Under the pieces are notes generated by a model. It was not told the origin of the DNA. It did no database searches and saw only the letters and a list, made by a program, of their open reading frames with translations. A stretch of DNA of 64,000 nt, from the NCBI GenBank assembly GCA_002773795.1, contig PFAD01000008.1, forward strand, positions 476,070 through 540,069, written 5' to 3'. The DNA is from Chlamydiae bacterium CG10_big_fil_rev_8_21_14_0_10_42_34 (GTDB lineage: Bacteria; Chlamydiota; Chlamydiia; Chlamydiales; SM23-39). Every line of letters starts with the position of its first letter. Position 1 is the first letter of the stretch. The translations under genes were made by a program, and so were the position numbers. Positions 34,743 through 44,700 of this stretch are shown piece by piece.

Positions 34743-35400
34743 TGCCGATCTTAATGGCACATTGACCCTTGAAGGAACTGAACTGCATCACCTTTGTCAT
34801 GTAATGCGTATCCGTGTCGGAGAAGAGATCGAGCTTGTCAACGGCAGAGGAGGCTTTGCAAAAGCAAAAGTTGCATCTATCTCCAAGCGCGATGCAACAT
34901 TAGATATCCTTTCCTCTGAAGTTTCTCCAATATCCGAGCCTCGTACAATCTTAGCAATTGCCCTGATGCGCCCTTCAAAACTTGAACTCATCATTGAAAA
35001 ATGTACGGAACTGGGAGCAGATGCCTTTTGGCTCTACCGAGCCCAACACTCTGAAAAGGCGGATCTATCTGAACATCAAATTGAAAGGCTTAACCACATC
35101 GCAATTTCAGCAATGAAGCAATGTGGCAGACTCGATTTACCCTCCATCAAAGTCTTAAAAAAATTCGATGAGATTTTTGATCCAAGCTATTCGGTACTTT
35201 TTGGCGATACGAGAAAGGGGGCAAAACCCATTGAGCCGTCAGAAAAAGTTATTTTTGTGACAGGACCTGAAAGAGGTTTTTCAGAAAAAGAGATCAAACT
35301 TCTCGAGGAAAAAGCGCAAGGAGTTACCCTTCACAAAAACATTCTTCGGGCAGAAACAGCACCTATTGCCGCCGCCTGCCTTTTGGAACATAGAATCTAG
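34717..35400 (+). CDS. rsmE: 16S rRNA (uracil-1498-N3)-methyltransferase
   Basis: Protein of 227 residues of the SPOUT class. N-terminal PUA-like part: LTLEGTELHHLCHVMRIRVG and ELVNGRGGFAKAKV. C-terminal knot: KLELIIEKCTELGADAFW, then VIFVTGPERGFSEKEIKLLE and the final LHKNILRAETAPIAA, all diagnostic of RsmE. A strong AAAAGGAGG site precedes the ATG inside the acyltransferase gene. The end overlaps the convergent MFS gene by 38 bases. Confidence 0.93.
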   Translation: MPATRFYIDADLNGTLTLEGTELHHLCHVMRIRVGEEIELVNGRGGFAKAKVASISKRDATLDILSSEVSPISEPRTILAIALMRPSKLELIIEKCTELGADAFWLYRAQHSEKADLSEHQIERLNHIAISAMKQCGRLDLPSIKVLKKFDEIFDPSYSVLFGDTRKGAKPIEPSEKVIFVTGPERGFSEKEIKLLEEKAQGVTLHKNILRAETAPIAAACLLEHRI

Positions 35401-36949
35401 TAGACACCCTCTTAAAGCTACATGACTGATTCACAACAAACTTATCTATCAGAAACGTCAAAATTAACAGGGCAAAAAGTCCGATTAAAATGTGTCCCAT
35501 GCAGCCAAAGGTATCGTTTAGTCCAAGCGATGTCGCATGCTGATCGAGATAATTATTGAGCTGCAAAGTTGCTTGCTCTTTGGTCAAATGAAATTTGTTA
35601 ATTGCTGTATTAAAATATTCAGATGTAAGCTGTGAATTATTAGTAAGCTTTTCTCCTAATCGCTCATGAAAAAATGCTTGTCGTCTTTGCCACAAAATCA
35701 CATAAAGTCCAGCTCCTAGGCTGCTAAAAAGGGCCCTTACAATTTGAAAAAGGGTGAAAACAGTTGCAGATTTTTCTGGTCCAAAACTACTCATCGTAAG
35801 ATTAAAGACAGGAAAAACAAACAAAACTAAACCAAGACCTGACAAAAACCGTGCGACAGCGAGGTGAAAAAAGTCCACCTCAACATCGAAGTATGTGGAG
35901 TAATAACAAGAAATTGCAAAAGATAAAATCGCAAGAGCTAAAGTGATACGCGGATCAAAACACTTGAGCAACTTTTCACTCACAAAATGAGCGACAACCC
36001 CAGAAATTGCCATAATCAAAAGCAAAGCTGAAATCCATAAAGGAGTATAGTTTGAGTAGATATTGAGCCATAGAGTAATTAAAATGATCATTCCAAAATA
36101 TGCGGAGAAAAGAACTGCGAGATTCAACAAAGCATAGGAAAAAAGGGGGGTTCGAAATAGCCTCAACTCTAAAAGAGGATTCGGTTGAACGAGATCCCAA
36201 AGGATAAAAAAAAGCAGAGAAGGGATCCCGATGATCAACAAAGAAACAAAGATCGGAGAGCGCAACCAATCAAGCTCTTGAGCAAGCGTTGCAGCAGTTA
36301 CAAGCGATCCTGTTGCAATAAAAAAGAACAAATAACCCACTTTATCAAAAGTTGGTATCTGTTTTGAAATCACATCGGTCTTCCGGTAAAAGAACCAAAA
36401 ATAAGCCGCTAAAGTAAGGGCTATAGGTTCGTTACAATGAAAAATCCACCGCCAATGCGATTCATATGCAAGCCATGCGCCAAAACAGGCCCCAAGAACA
36501 GGGACTGTTACATACATAGCAACCATGTAAAATGAATAGGATTCAACAAAGTCCTTGGGTGCAAACTCCAAAATAAGGCGTCTACACAAAATAAAAAAAA
36601 TGCCTGAAGCTAAGCCTAACAGCAGTCGAAACACATTAAAAAGAAAAAATGTAGGCGAGAGTGAACAAAAAATCGAAAAGACAGTGTATAGCAAAAGCCC
36701 ATAGACCAGACAACGAATCGCGCCAAAACGGTCTGCTAAAGGATTGGCCAAAGGGATAGTCATCACATTTCCAAGGCCAAAAAACACCATTGCATAAACT
36801 GAAATTTCAGAACTGCTTCCAAGTTCTGAGGTGATATAAATCCCAGCCATATTCGTTACCGTGTTGTAGAATATGGCGAGAAAAAGTGTGATAAATACAC
36901 AGAAAAAAAAGGTTGGAGAAACTTTGGATTCTTCAGTCGCCAGCTGCAT
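35363..36949 (-). CDS. MFS drug efflux transporter, DHA2 (EmrB-like) family
   Basis: Protein of 528 residues with about 14 hydrophobic segments, the number typical of DHA2 exporters. The loop 2-3 motif appears as NPLADRFGAIRCLVYGLLLY, and VPVLGACFGAWLAYESHWRW is the antiporter motif C/D region of EmrB/QacA proteins. Inner membrane. It starts within the end of the EmrA-like gene (17-base overlap) and forms an efflux operon with it and the outer membrane component. Substrate unknown; proton-driven export is inferred from the family. Confidence 0.88.
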   Translation of the reverse strand: MQLATEESKVSPTFFFCVFITLFLAIFYNTVTNMAGIYITSELGSSSEISVYAMVFFGLGNVMTIPLANPLADRFGAIRCLVYGLLLYTVFSIFCSLSPTFFLFNVFRLLLGLASGIFFILCRRLILEFAPKDFVESYSFYMVAMYVTVPVLGACFGAWLAYESHWRWIFHCNEPIALTLAAYFWFFYRKTDVISKQIPTFDKVGYLFFFIATGSLVTAATLAQELDWLRSPIFVSLLIIGIPSLLFFILWDLVQPNPLLELRLFRTPLFSYALLNLAVLFSAYFGMIILITLWLNIYSNYTPLWISALLLIMAISGVVAHFVSEKLLKCFDPRITLALAILSFAISCYYSTYFDVEVDFFHLAVARFLSGLGLVLFVFPVFNLTMSSFGPEKSATVFTLFQIVRALFSSLGAGLYVILWQRRQAFFHERLGEKLTNNSQLTSEYFNTAINKFHLTKEQATLQLNNYLDQHATSLGLNDTFGCMGHILIGLFALLILTFLIDKFVVNQSCSFKRVSTRFYVPKGRRRQ

Positions 36950-38204
36950 CTTTGCCCAAACTTTCTACAATCTGGTTTTGAAGCATCTCATCGAGACGAA
37001 TCGCTTCCTTCATCAAAGGGGGCAAACAAATTGCAATCTCGGGAAGATCCAGCTCCTTTTCTCTATATTCAGACAAGTTGGGATCAACATTTGCAGCAAT
37101 CACATCTGCAATGAGGTTTTGATCCCCTTTTTCCTCAACTTCGTAAATGGAAGTTTGGTAATGAGGAGATCCATGATTCGTGTCAGGAATGAGTCTCCCT
37201 TTGCGATCGCGAATATCGACATAGGCTTTACAACTAAGACCTAGGCGCAAAGGCCGCTCTTGAATCTCTTGAGGGAGAAGTGCAACACGTACTGGAAGTC
37301 TTTGGACGATTTTAATCCAATTGCCTGAAAGATTTTGCGGGGGCAACAAAGAAAATGCATTCCCTGCCCCACCGGGAAGCCCAATAACCGTTCCATGGAA
37401 GATCTCATCCGAGCCCCACAAATCGACCGTTATATCTACTTTCTGTCCAATCCGCATTGCTTTAAGTTGCGTTTCTTTATAATTTGCATTCACCCAAATC
37501 TGATCCAATGGGATGATACTCATCAATGGCTGTCCCGCTGGCACCCACATGCCAACTTGAACAGTTCTCTGCGCAGCAAGCCCTTTTACAGGAGAATAGA
37601 TTTTACATCGATAGAGCCTAACCCAGGCATCGCGAAGTTGATCAGATGCGGCAACAACTAGAGGATGATTTTGTAAAGAGGTCCCTTGAACTGCAGAAAG
37701 CGCTTTTTGATATAAAGCTCCCGTCATTTCTAAGGATGCATACTGAGCTCTTAGCGCTGCGATAGAATGCTCATAATCTTCGAGAGAGACTCCTTCCTCG
37801 CGATAGACTTTGCTGCGGTGCAAATAATCTTGTGCATCTCGAATGAGTTCTGCCGTCTTTAAGTCTATCTCTGCCCTATAGACAGAGACTTGATGAAACA
37901 TTTCGCAAACTTGTCTCACTGTCTGAGATAAACCTTCTTTAGCCCGCTCAAGGGCAATTTTAGCATCGGTTTCATCCATTGTGACAAGGAGCTGCCCCTT
38001 TTCAACCAGAAAAGAATCATCTGTTTGGATCGAAGTTACAAAACCGGGATGAAAAGGTGTAATATAGACTTGATTACCCTGCACATACGCATCGTCTGTG
38101 TACTTATAGTATCTCCAATAAAAAAACCAAATGACGAAGCAAATGATGGCCAAAATAAGGCAAGTTCCCCAGAAAACAAAAGCCAGTTTTCGCCCCTTAT
38201 TCAT
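36933..38204 (-). CDS. EmrA/HlyD-type membrane fusion protein
   Basis: Protein of about 423 residues. A single N-terminal helix (FWGTCLILAIICFVIWFFYW) is followed by the lipoyl/biotinyl half motif (TDDAYVQGNQVYITPFHPGF), a helical hairpin, the second lipoyl half (CKIYSPVKGLAAQRTVQVGM) and a beta-barrel domain. It links the inner membrane MFS pump to the outer membrane channel. ATG 38204 with GAGGGG upstream is preferred; a longer frame adds 10 residues. The start overlaps the end of the outer membrane gene by eight bases. Confidence 0.88.
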   Translation of the reverse strand: MNKGRKLAFVFWGTCLILAIICFVIWFFYWRYYKYTDDAYVQGNQVYITPFHPGFVTSIQTDDSFLVEKGQLLVTMDETDAKIALERAKEGLSQTVRQVCEMFHQVSVYRAEIDLKTAELIRDAQDYLHRSKVYREEGVSLEDYEHSIAALRAQYASLEMTGALYQKALSAVQGTSLQNHPLVVAASDQLRDAWVRLYRCKIYSPVKGLAAQRTVQVGMWVPAGQPLMSIIPLDQIWVNANYKETQLKAMRIGQKVDITVDLWGSDEIFHGTVIGLPGGAGNAFSLLPPQNLSGNWIKIVQRLPVRVALLPQEIQERPLRLGLSCKAYVDIRDRKGRLIPDTNHGSPHYQTSIYEVEEKGDQNLIADVIAANVDPNLSEYREKELDLPEIAICLPPLMKEAIRLDEMLQNQIVESLGKDAAGD

Positions 38205-39648
38205 GAGATGTCCCCTCGCAAGCCAAAAACCCACCGCCTAAAGCTTTTGTAAGGCTGATATTGACCACATACTGTTGATAGAAAAACTGAACATCTTCCA
38301 ACTGTTTTTCGATCACCTCTTCAAGCGACTGGTACACAGCAAGTGCATTATCAATGCCACTTTTCGATCGCAACTGCGTCAAACGGTATCTCTGTATTGC
38401 ATTTTCAACAATTTGCCCCTGCTTTTCCTTTTCACCATTGATTGCAATACCCATAGACAAAAGATCCGAAACCTGCTGAAAGCTTTTTAAGATTAAATTG
38501 TTATACTCATAAACTGCTTCGTTAAAGAGTGCTCTTTTTGCATCAACATTAGCACCAATCGCTCCTGCCGTATAAACCGGCAAACTCAAACCAGGAATGA
38601 CACTCACTGTCTTGCTAATCCACTCAAAAAGCTTCGACCACGAACCACTTTGAAATCCAACTAACCCTGCAAGATTAATATTTGGCAAAAAGTCTGCTTT
38701 TGCAGCTCCCACTTCAAAGGCAAGAGCATCCACTCGATTGATTTGAGCCATCAAATCTGGCCTTCTGATAAGAAGATCCATCGAGATATCAGAGGGAATC
38801 GCCATTGATTTAGCCAAGGGGGCAAGCGGTTCATTGAGAGCTAACCTCTCATCTGGCCCTTGTCCTGCCAAAATATTAACAATATGCTTTCCTGCAGCAA
38901 TTTCTTGCTCAATGTTGTAGAGATTCTGCTTTGCCTGAAATACCGCCTCTTCAGAAAGGAGAGGTGTTAGTTTTGAATAAAGCGAACTTTTTAACATTTT
39001 TGTTTGTAGATCAAAATAGTTTTTCCTCACCTCATAAAGCTTTTCATAGAGCTCTTTTCGAAGTAGATTTGTCCTCAAAGCAAAGTAAGCTGTTGCGAGC
39101 GCTGCCGATGTAATCAACTCAACTTGAGCTGCTTCCGCAATTGCTGCCCGTGTCTTTTCAAGTGCTGCCTTATAAAGATTGCGATACTTTCCCCAAAAAT
39201 CAAATTCATAAAAAAATGAGAGGCTAAAATCGATTTGGCTATTATTGAGAGCAATATTTGGATTAAGCGCACGGTACAAACCATTTTGGCTTAAATATTC
39301 CCACTGATCGCTTGCATCGAAGTAAACTAAAGGAAAAAGCTCAGATCTCGCGATGACAGCCTGACTTTTTGCAAAGGCAATCCTCTCTTGAACTGCTTGA
39401 ATTGACGGGTTGTTTTGGAGAGCCTTTTCAATCAGTGCATTTAGTTCCTTCACTCCATATAGCTCCCACCACGTTTTTTCAGGCCACTTCCCACGCTCGT
39501 AAAATGAGCTGTCTAAAGCAATCTTTTCACTCGATTTAATGGAAGGCGCGCCCAAGATATTTTCAGTCTGTTCCTCTTTAGACATAGAGACCGAGCAAGA
39601 AGTAAACACACAAAGGGGAATGAATATAGCTTTTCGCAAGATAGCCAT
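38197..39648 (-). CDS. NodT-family outer membrane efflux lipoprotein
   Basis: Protein of 483 residues with a lipoprotein signal (FIPLCVFTSC, lipobox Cys 18). WWELYGVKELNALIEKALQN is the N-terminal NodT/OprM signature, and IRRPDLMAQINRVDALAFEV marks the second repeat. It forms the outer membrane channel of the tripartite efflux system encoded with the EmrA- and EmrB-like genes that follow. The 66 bases between it and pyk contain a poor promoter candidate (TTGACC-17-TAAGAG). Confidence 0.87.
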   Translation of the reverse strand: MAILRKAIFIPLCVFTSCSVSMSKEEQTENILGAPSIKSSEKIALDSSFYERGKWPEKTWWELYGVKELNALIEKALQNNPSIQAVQERIAFAKSQAVIARSELFPLVYFDASDQWEYLSQNGLYRALNPNIALNNSQIDFSLSFFYEFDFWGKYRNLYKAALEKTRAAIAEAAQVELITSAALATAYFALRTNLLRKELYEKLYEVRKNYFDLQTKMLKSSLYSKLTPLLSEEAVFQAKQNLYNIEQEIAAGKHIVNILAGQGPDERLALNEPLAPLAKSMAIPSDISMDLLIRRPDLMAQINRVDALAFEVGAAKADFLPNINLAGLVGFQSGSWSKLFEWISKTVSVIPGLSLPVYTAGAIGANVDAKRALFNEAVYEYNNLILKSFQQVSDLLSMGIAINGEKEKQGQIVENAIQRYRLTQLRSKSGIDNALAVYQSLEEVIEKQLEDVQFFYQQYVVNISLTKALGGGFLACEGTSHE

Positions 39649-39714
39649 GAATGAATAGAACCTTATTTCCTTTCTCTTAAGAAAATAAGATTAAATGGTC
39701 AAGAAATACGGATA

Positions 39715-41502
39715 TCAAATGGGGAAAAGTGTGCAGTTAGGCTTCTCTTCGCTACCGCGGTAAATAAGCCCTTTTTGTGGGTCAAGAGTCACTTCATCGC
39801 CCTCTTTCAATACAGACATGGCCCCATCAGATCTACACATGACTGAAATTTCAAAGGTTTTTGCCAAAAGCGCTGCATATTTTTCAGAGGACGAATCGCC
39901 AATGTAATTTTGCAATATGACACCTGCAGCCTCTTTCAAAATCGGCATAAACGTGTTGTCGCAATGGGGAATTACAACAAGTTTGCCTTCGAGATCCTCT
40001 GCGCTATATCCTTCGGGAGCTAAGACGAAAACGATTTTACCCATTACTTTTGGACCAAATCCTTTATGTCCCCTCACAAGGACTTCACCTATATTTTCCA
40101 CCATCATCATGTTCGTTGTCCCCGTCTTTCCAAAAGGGACTCCAGCTGTCACAACAACCAGATCGCCAAATGAGATCAACCCTTGCGACATCGCGAAATT
40201 GCTAGCTGCTGCAAATGCCTCTTTTGAGTTTTTGCACCCTTCGACTAAAACAGGCATAACACCCCAGTTAAAGGCGAGCTGATGGTAGTTTTTCTCAGAC
40301 GGGGTCACTGCAATAATAGGCCATTTAGGGCGAAGACGAGAAACTAACCTTGCCGTTTGCCCGCTTGTTGTAAATGCAAAGATACTTTTTGCGTTCGCGG
40401 TATAGGCAGTTTTCACCGCTGACATCGAAACTGCAGAAGAGACATCGTGATAATCTCTTTGTGAATTGAGCTCAAAAAACCCGTGATAATTAAAGTCAGC
40501 TTCAGCTTCTTGAACGATCCGTTTCATCTGTTTAACGGTTTCAATCGGGTATTTACCGACAGCGCTTTCTCCCGAGAGCATCACGCACGAAGTACAATCA
40601 TAAATCGCATTGGCAACATCAGATACTTCAGCCCGTGTAGGACGTGGATTTGTGATCATAGACTCGAGCATCTGCGTTGCAGTCACAACTGGCTTACAGG
40701 CCTTATAGCACTTGCGGATCATCATTTTTTGTAAGCGAGGCACCTTGGCAAGATCTACTTCTACCCCCAGATCTCCGCGAGCGACCATAATCCCATCAGC
40801 TACCTGAACGATGCTGTCAAAATTATCTACCCCTTGCGTACTTTCAATTTTTGCAATGACCAAAATGTCAGATTTCCCCTCTTTGGCCAAAAGCTCTTTA
40901 ATCGTTAAAACATGGTGCGCTGAGCGAATAAACGAAGCTGCAACATAATCAACATCGTGTAAACACCCAAACTGAATATCTTTCACATCGCCATCTGTCA
41001 GTGCGGGCAAAGGGATATTTGCCCCGGGAATATTGACCCCTTTTCCACTTTTTAACGTACCCGTATTTAATACTTCAACGACCGCAAAAGTTTCCCCTTT
41101 TTCAACGACTTGAGCAATAATATAGCCATCATCAAATAGAACTTTCATCCCTACTGATAATGCTTCTACAATTTCGATAGGGTGAACGGGAATTTCATCG
41201 GGGCTGTTGTTTTCATCCTCTACAATTTTTAGACGCTGACCTGGCTTTAGAGAAATAGCATCATTCGGCAATTTCCCAACGCGAATTTTGGGCCCATGGG
41301 TATCGAGCATAATTGCGAGGGGCACATTTTTTTCTTTTCTCGCCTTTTTTAAAAAATTGATCGTTTGGAGATGTGTTTCATGGGTTCCATGACTAAAGTT
41401 AAGTCGTGCAACATTCATTCCAGCATCGATCAACTCAAGTATTTTCTCGTAAGAGGATACGGCGGGACCAATCGTGCAAATAATTTTGGTGCGTGTATGC
41501 AT
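39715..41502 (-). CDS. pyk: Pyruvate kinase with C-terminal swivelling domain
   Basis: Protein of about 595 residues. MHTRTKIICTIGPAVSSYEK is the normal start; a TTG five codons earlier is unlikely. Key motifs: NFSHGTHETH, MLDTHGPKIRVG, the catalytic Lys region VIAKIESTQGV, MVARGDLGVE, and VTATQMLESMI. After about residue 475 a PEP-utiliser-like mobile domain follows (KLVVIPHCDNTFMPILKEAAG), as in Bacillus-type enzymes, longer than E. coli PykF. Final ATP-forming step of glycolysis. The pyk-uvrA divergent arrangement is also found in Chlamydia. Confidence 0.95.
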   Translation of the reverse strand: MHTRTKIICTIGPAVSSYEKILELIDAGMNVARLNFSHGTHETHLQTINFLKKARKEKNVPLAIMLDTHGPKIRVGKLPNDAISLKPGQRLKIVEDENNSPDEIPVHPIEIVEALSVGMKVLFDDGYIIAQVVEKGETFAVVEVLNTGTLKSGKGVNIPGANIPLPALTDGDVKDIQFGCLHDVDYVAASFIRSAHHVLTIKELLAKEGKSDILVIAKIESTQGVDNFDSIVQVADGIMVARGDLGVEVDLAKVPRLQKMMIRKCYKACKPVVTATQMLESMITNPRPTRAEVSDVANAIYDCTSCVMLSGESAVGKYPIETVKQMKRIVQEAEADFNYHGFFELNSQRDYHDVSSAVSMSAVKTAYTANAKSIFAFTTSGQTARLVSRLRPKWPIIAVTPSEKNYHQLAFNWGVMPVLVEGCKNSKEAFAAASNFAMSQGLISFGDLVVVTAGVPFGKTGTTNMMMVENIGEVLVRGHKGFGPKVMGKIVFVLAPEGYSAEDLEGKLVVIPHCDNTFMPILKEAAGVILQNYIGDSSSEKYAALLAKTFEISVMCRSDGAMSVLKEGDEVTLDPQKGLIYRGSEEKPNCTLFPI

Positions 41503-41552
41503 AAATTCAATATACAAGAAAAGTTGTTTTGAGAGCTAGTTCGATCGAAAGA

Positions 41553-41723
41553 CTACAACAGTCTAAGTATTTCCAATGCTTCTTTCATCCGCTCTTTTTC
41601 GCTCTTTTCACCCTTTTTTGTTGTGACAGGAATTGGATCCGACCCACCAGGCTTGCGAGCAATGGGCGTCAACTCAGTCTCTTGCGGGATCTTAGGCTTT
41701 TCTGTTGTAGACTTTACCGACAT
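41553..41723 (-). CDS. Small ORF upstream of pyk
   Basis: Protein of 56 residues, MSVKSTTEKPKIPQETELTP and ending MKEALEILRLL. The ATG at 41723 has GGGAG at good spacing, and the ORF ends about 50 bases before the pyk start on the same strand. The first 45 residues look disordered and rich in Lys, Pro and Thr; the last 12 could form a helix. No family recognised. It could be a real small protein co-transcribed with pyk. Confidence 0.45.
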   Translation of the reverse strand: MSVKSTTEKPKIPQETELTPIARKPGGSDPIPVTTKKGEKSEKERMKEALEILRLL

Positions 41724-41789
41724 CTACTCCCTCATGAAAAAATAGGTGAACGAAAGGGTAAAATCATTCACAATTGATTGCAAGACCCT

Positions 41790-44700
41790 ATGATCACGTT
41801 AAAAAAAGTTTGCGTCCACAATTTAAAAAGCGTCGATCTTGAGCTTGAACCAGGAAAACTCGTTGTATTTACTGGTGTTTCAGGATCGGGCAAATCCTCT
41901 CTTGCCTTTGACACCATCTATGTCGAGGGGCAAAGGCGCTATATCGAATCGCTCTCTCACCAAGCGCGCAGATTTTTAGGCGACCTTCCGAAACCTGACG
42001 CTGAAAGTATCTCGGGAATTGCACCCACCATTGCCATTGAGCAAAAAACGGCCGGACGCACCCCTCGATCCACAGTGGGAACCATGACGGGGATCTATGA
42101 CTTTTTACGTGTATTATTTGCCCGAATCGGAATCCCCCACTGTCCAATAAGCAATGAACCAGTTGAAGCGCAAAGTAGAGAAAAAATTGTTGCAAGGGTC
42201 CAACATTTACCCGCGAAAAAACTCATTATTTTAGCTCCCTTTGCCAGAGGAAAAAAGGGGGAATTTCGGGAGGAATTTGCTGAGCTTTTAAGCAAGGGGT
42301 TATTGCGCCTTCGAATTGATGGCGCCTTTGTTGAGCTAGGAGATATCGAAGAGCTCGATCCAAAAGAGGCCCATGATATCGATATCGTAGTCGATCGGAT
42401 CATGACAAACGATCCATCGCGATTAGCGGAAGCTGTCAATGCAGCTTTAGAGATAGGTAAAGGGTTTTTTAGCGTAATTGATCCAGACACAGAAGAAGAG
42501 ACCCTTTTTTCCCAATTTGCCCACTCGATCCAATCGGGAAAATCATATGGCCCGTTAGAGCCTCACGATTTTTCATTCAACCACCCTGCCGGAATGTGTC
42601 CCAATTGCCACGGAATCGGAGTGACTGCTGAGTTTGACCTTTCTAAAATCATCGATCCCAATTTGAGCATTAGCGAAGATTGCTGTTCGATTGGAAGCTC
42701 TTACAAAACAGTCCGCTACGGCAATATCTATGACAATTTAGCAAGAATTTACAAGTTCAACATCAACAAAGCGTGGAGCAAGCTTCCCGAAAAGGCCCAA
42801 AATGTATTTCTTAACGGAACTGAAAAAAAGTGGACTCGGATGCACTTTACCCATCCAGTCAAAAAGACCCGCTGGTATGAATATGTCCATTGGAAAGGTG
42901 TTTTAAACGAGGCCAAAGAGCGGCTTAACGCAGCTAAAAGTGAAGGCTATCGAAAAAAAATGGGCGAACTGATGACGGAAGGGATCTGCTCTGCTTGCAA
43001 TGGATCTCGCATTAAGCCCTACCCTGCAGCGACCAGACTTGGGAATAAAACACTTTTTGAAATCACTTCGATGCCGATGGAAGATACGCTGAAATTTTTT
43101 GATGAGCTGCAGCTATCCACCCTTGAAATGCATATTGGCGAAGAGGTAATTAAAGAGATCAAAGAAAGACTGCAGTTCCTTATCGATGTGGGTCTTTCCT
43201 ATTTGTCTTTAGAACGGACTTCTCCCACTTTGAGTGGTGGCGAGGCGCAAAGAGTTCGGCTAGCCTCACAAATTGGAGCGGGCCTTGTCGGTGCCATTTA
43301 TGTACTCGATGAGCCTTCCATTGGATTACACCCGATCGACCACCATAAATTAATCGACACACTCAAACGGCTCAGAGACCAGGGCAATACCGTTTTAGTC
43401 GTCGAACATGATTTAGATACAATTTTAGCTGCCGATCAAGTGATCGATGTGGGACCCGGTGCTGGAAAACATGGGGGTGAGATCTTAAAGCTGAGCGATC
43501 CCAGGTCTATCACGGGAGGATATGTTTCGGGACGATTAAAAATCGAGCCTCCTAAAAAGGTGAGAAAACCCACAGGCAAACTCACCTTAAGCCACGCGAC
43601 GCACAACAACTTAAAAAATGTGACCGTCTCTTTTCCTCTTGGCGTTTTCCTCTGTGTCACTGGAATTTCAGGCTCAGGTAAGTCGTCGCTGATTGCAGAT
43701 ACCCTTTTTCCTGCAATTATGAATAAGTCCTCAAATTTAAAAGGGCTTGAACAGGTCGACAAAGTGATCAATGTCGATCAATCTCCAATTGGACGAACGC
43801 CAAGATCAAACGCCGCAACTTACATCAAGCTCTTCGATGAGATCCGCGATCTTTTTACAGAGCTCCCCGAGAGTAAACTCCGCGGGTTTACTGCCGGGCA
43901 ATTTAGTTTTAATGTCAAAGACGGCTCTTGTTCATACTGCAGTGGGATGGGGCAGGTGAAAATCGACATGGACTTCATGGAAGATGCTTGGGTTCAGTGT
44001 CCGCAGTGTAAAGGAAGAAGATTTGATCCTGAAATTTTAGCTGTTAAATTCAAAGGTAATTCAATTCATGACGTTTTACAAACAGATGTCGAGCATGCTC
44101 TCGAACTTTTTGAAGCGATCCCCTCGATTAGGAAAAAACTCGAAGTCCTAAGCCTGGTCGGATTAAACTACCTCACACTCGGACAACCTTCGACAACACT
44201 ATCTGGCGGCGAGGCGCAACGGATTAAACTGGCAAAAGAGCTTGTAAGACCTTCGACAGGTAAAACGATTTATATCCTTGATGAGCCAACAACCGGGCTG
44301 CATTTCCACGACATCAGTAAACTGATCCAAATCTTACAAAATCTCGTCGACAAGGGAAATACCGTACTTGTAATTGAGCACAATATGGACATGGTCAAGT
44401 GTGCAGATTGGGTAATAGATTTGGGCCCAGGTGCGGGAAAACATGGGGGAGAAATTATTGGCCAAGGGACTCCTGCGCAAATTGCGAAGTTGAAAACAGC
44501 AACAGCGATGGCCTTAAAAGGACTTGCTCCCACATCAAGCGCCCCTCAAAAGCTAAAAACGATCGATGAGATTGTCGTCACGGATGCAAGTCAAAATAAC
44601 TTGCGCCATGTATCTCTTAAAGTTCCTCGCGGGAAAATCACCGTTTTTACAGGCCCTTCAGGATCGGGAAAGTCCTCTTTAGCCTTTGAAACGCTCTATG

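Noticed and set aside
41529..41777. 82-codon plus-strand frame before uvrA
   Set aside because: Cys/Phe/Arg-rich without a ribosome site; the opposite strand holds a better small ORF with a strong site.
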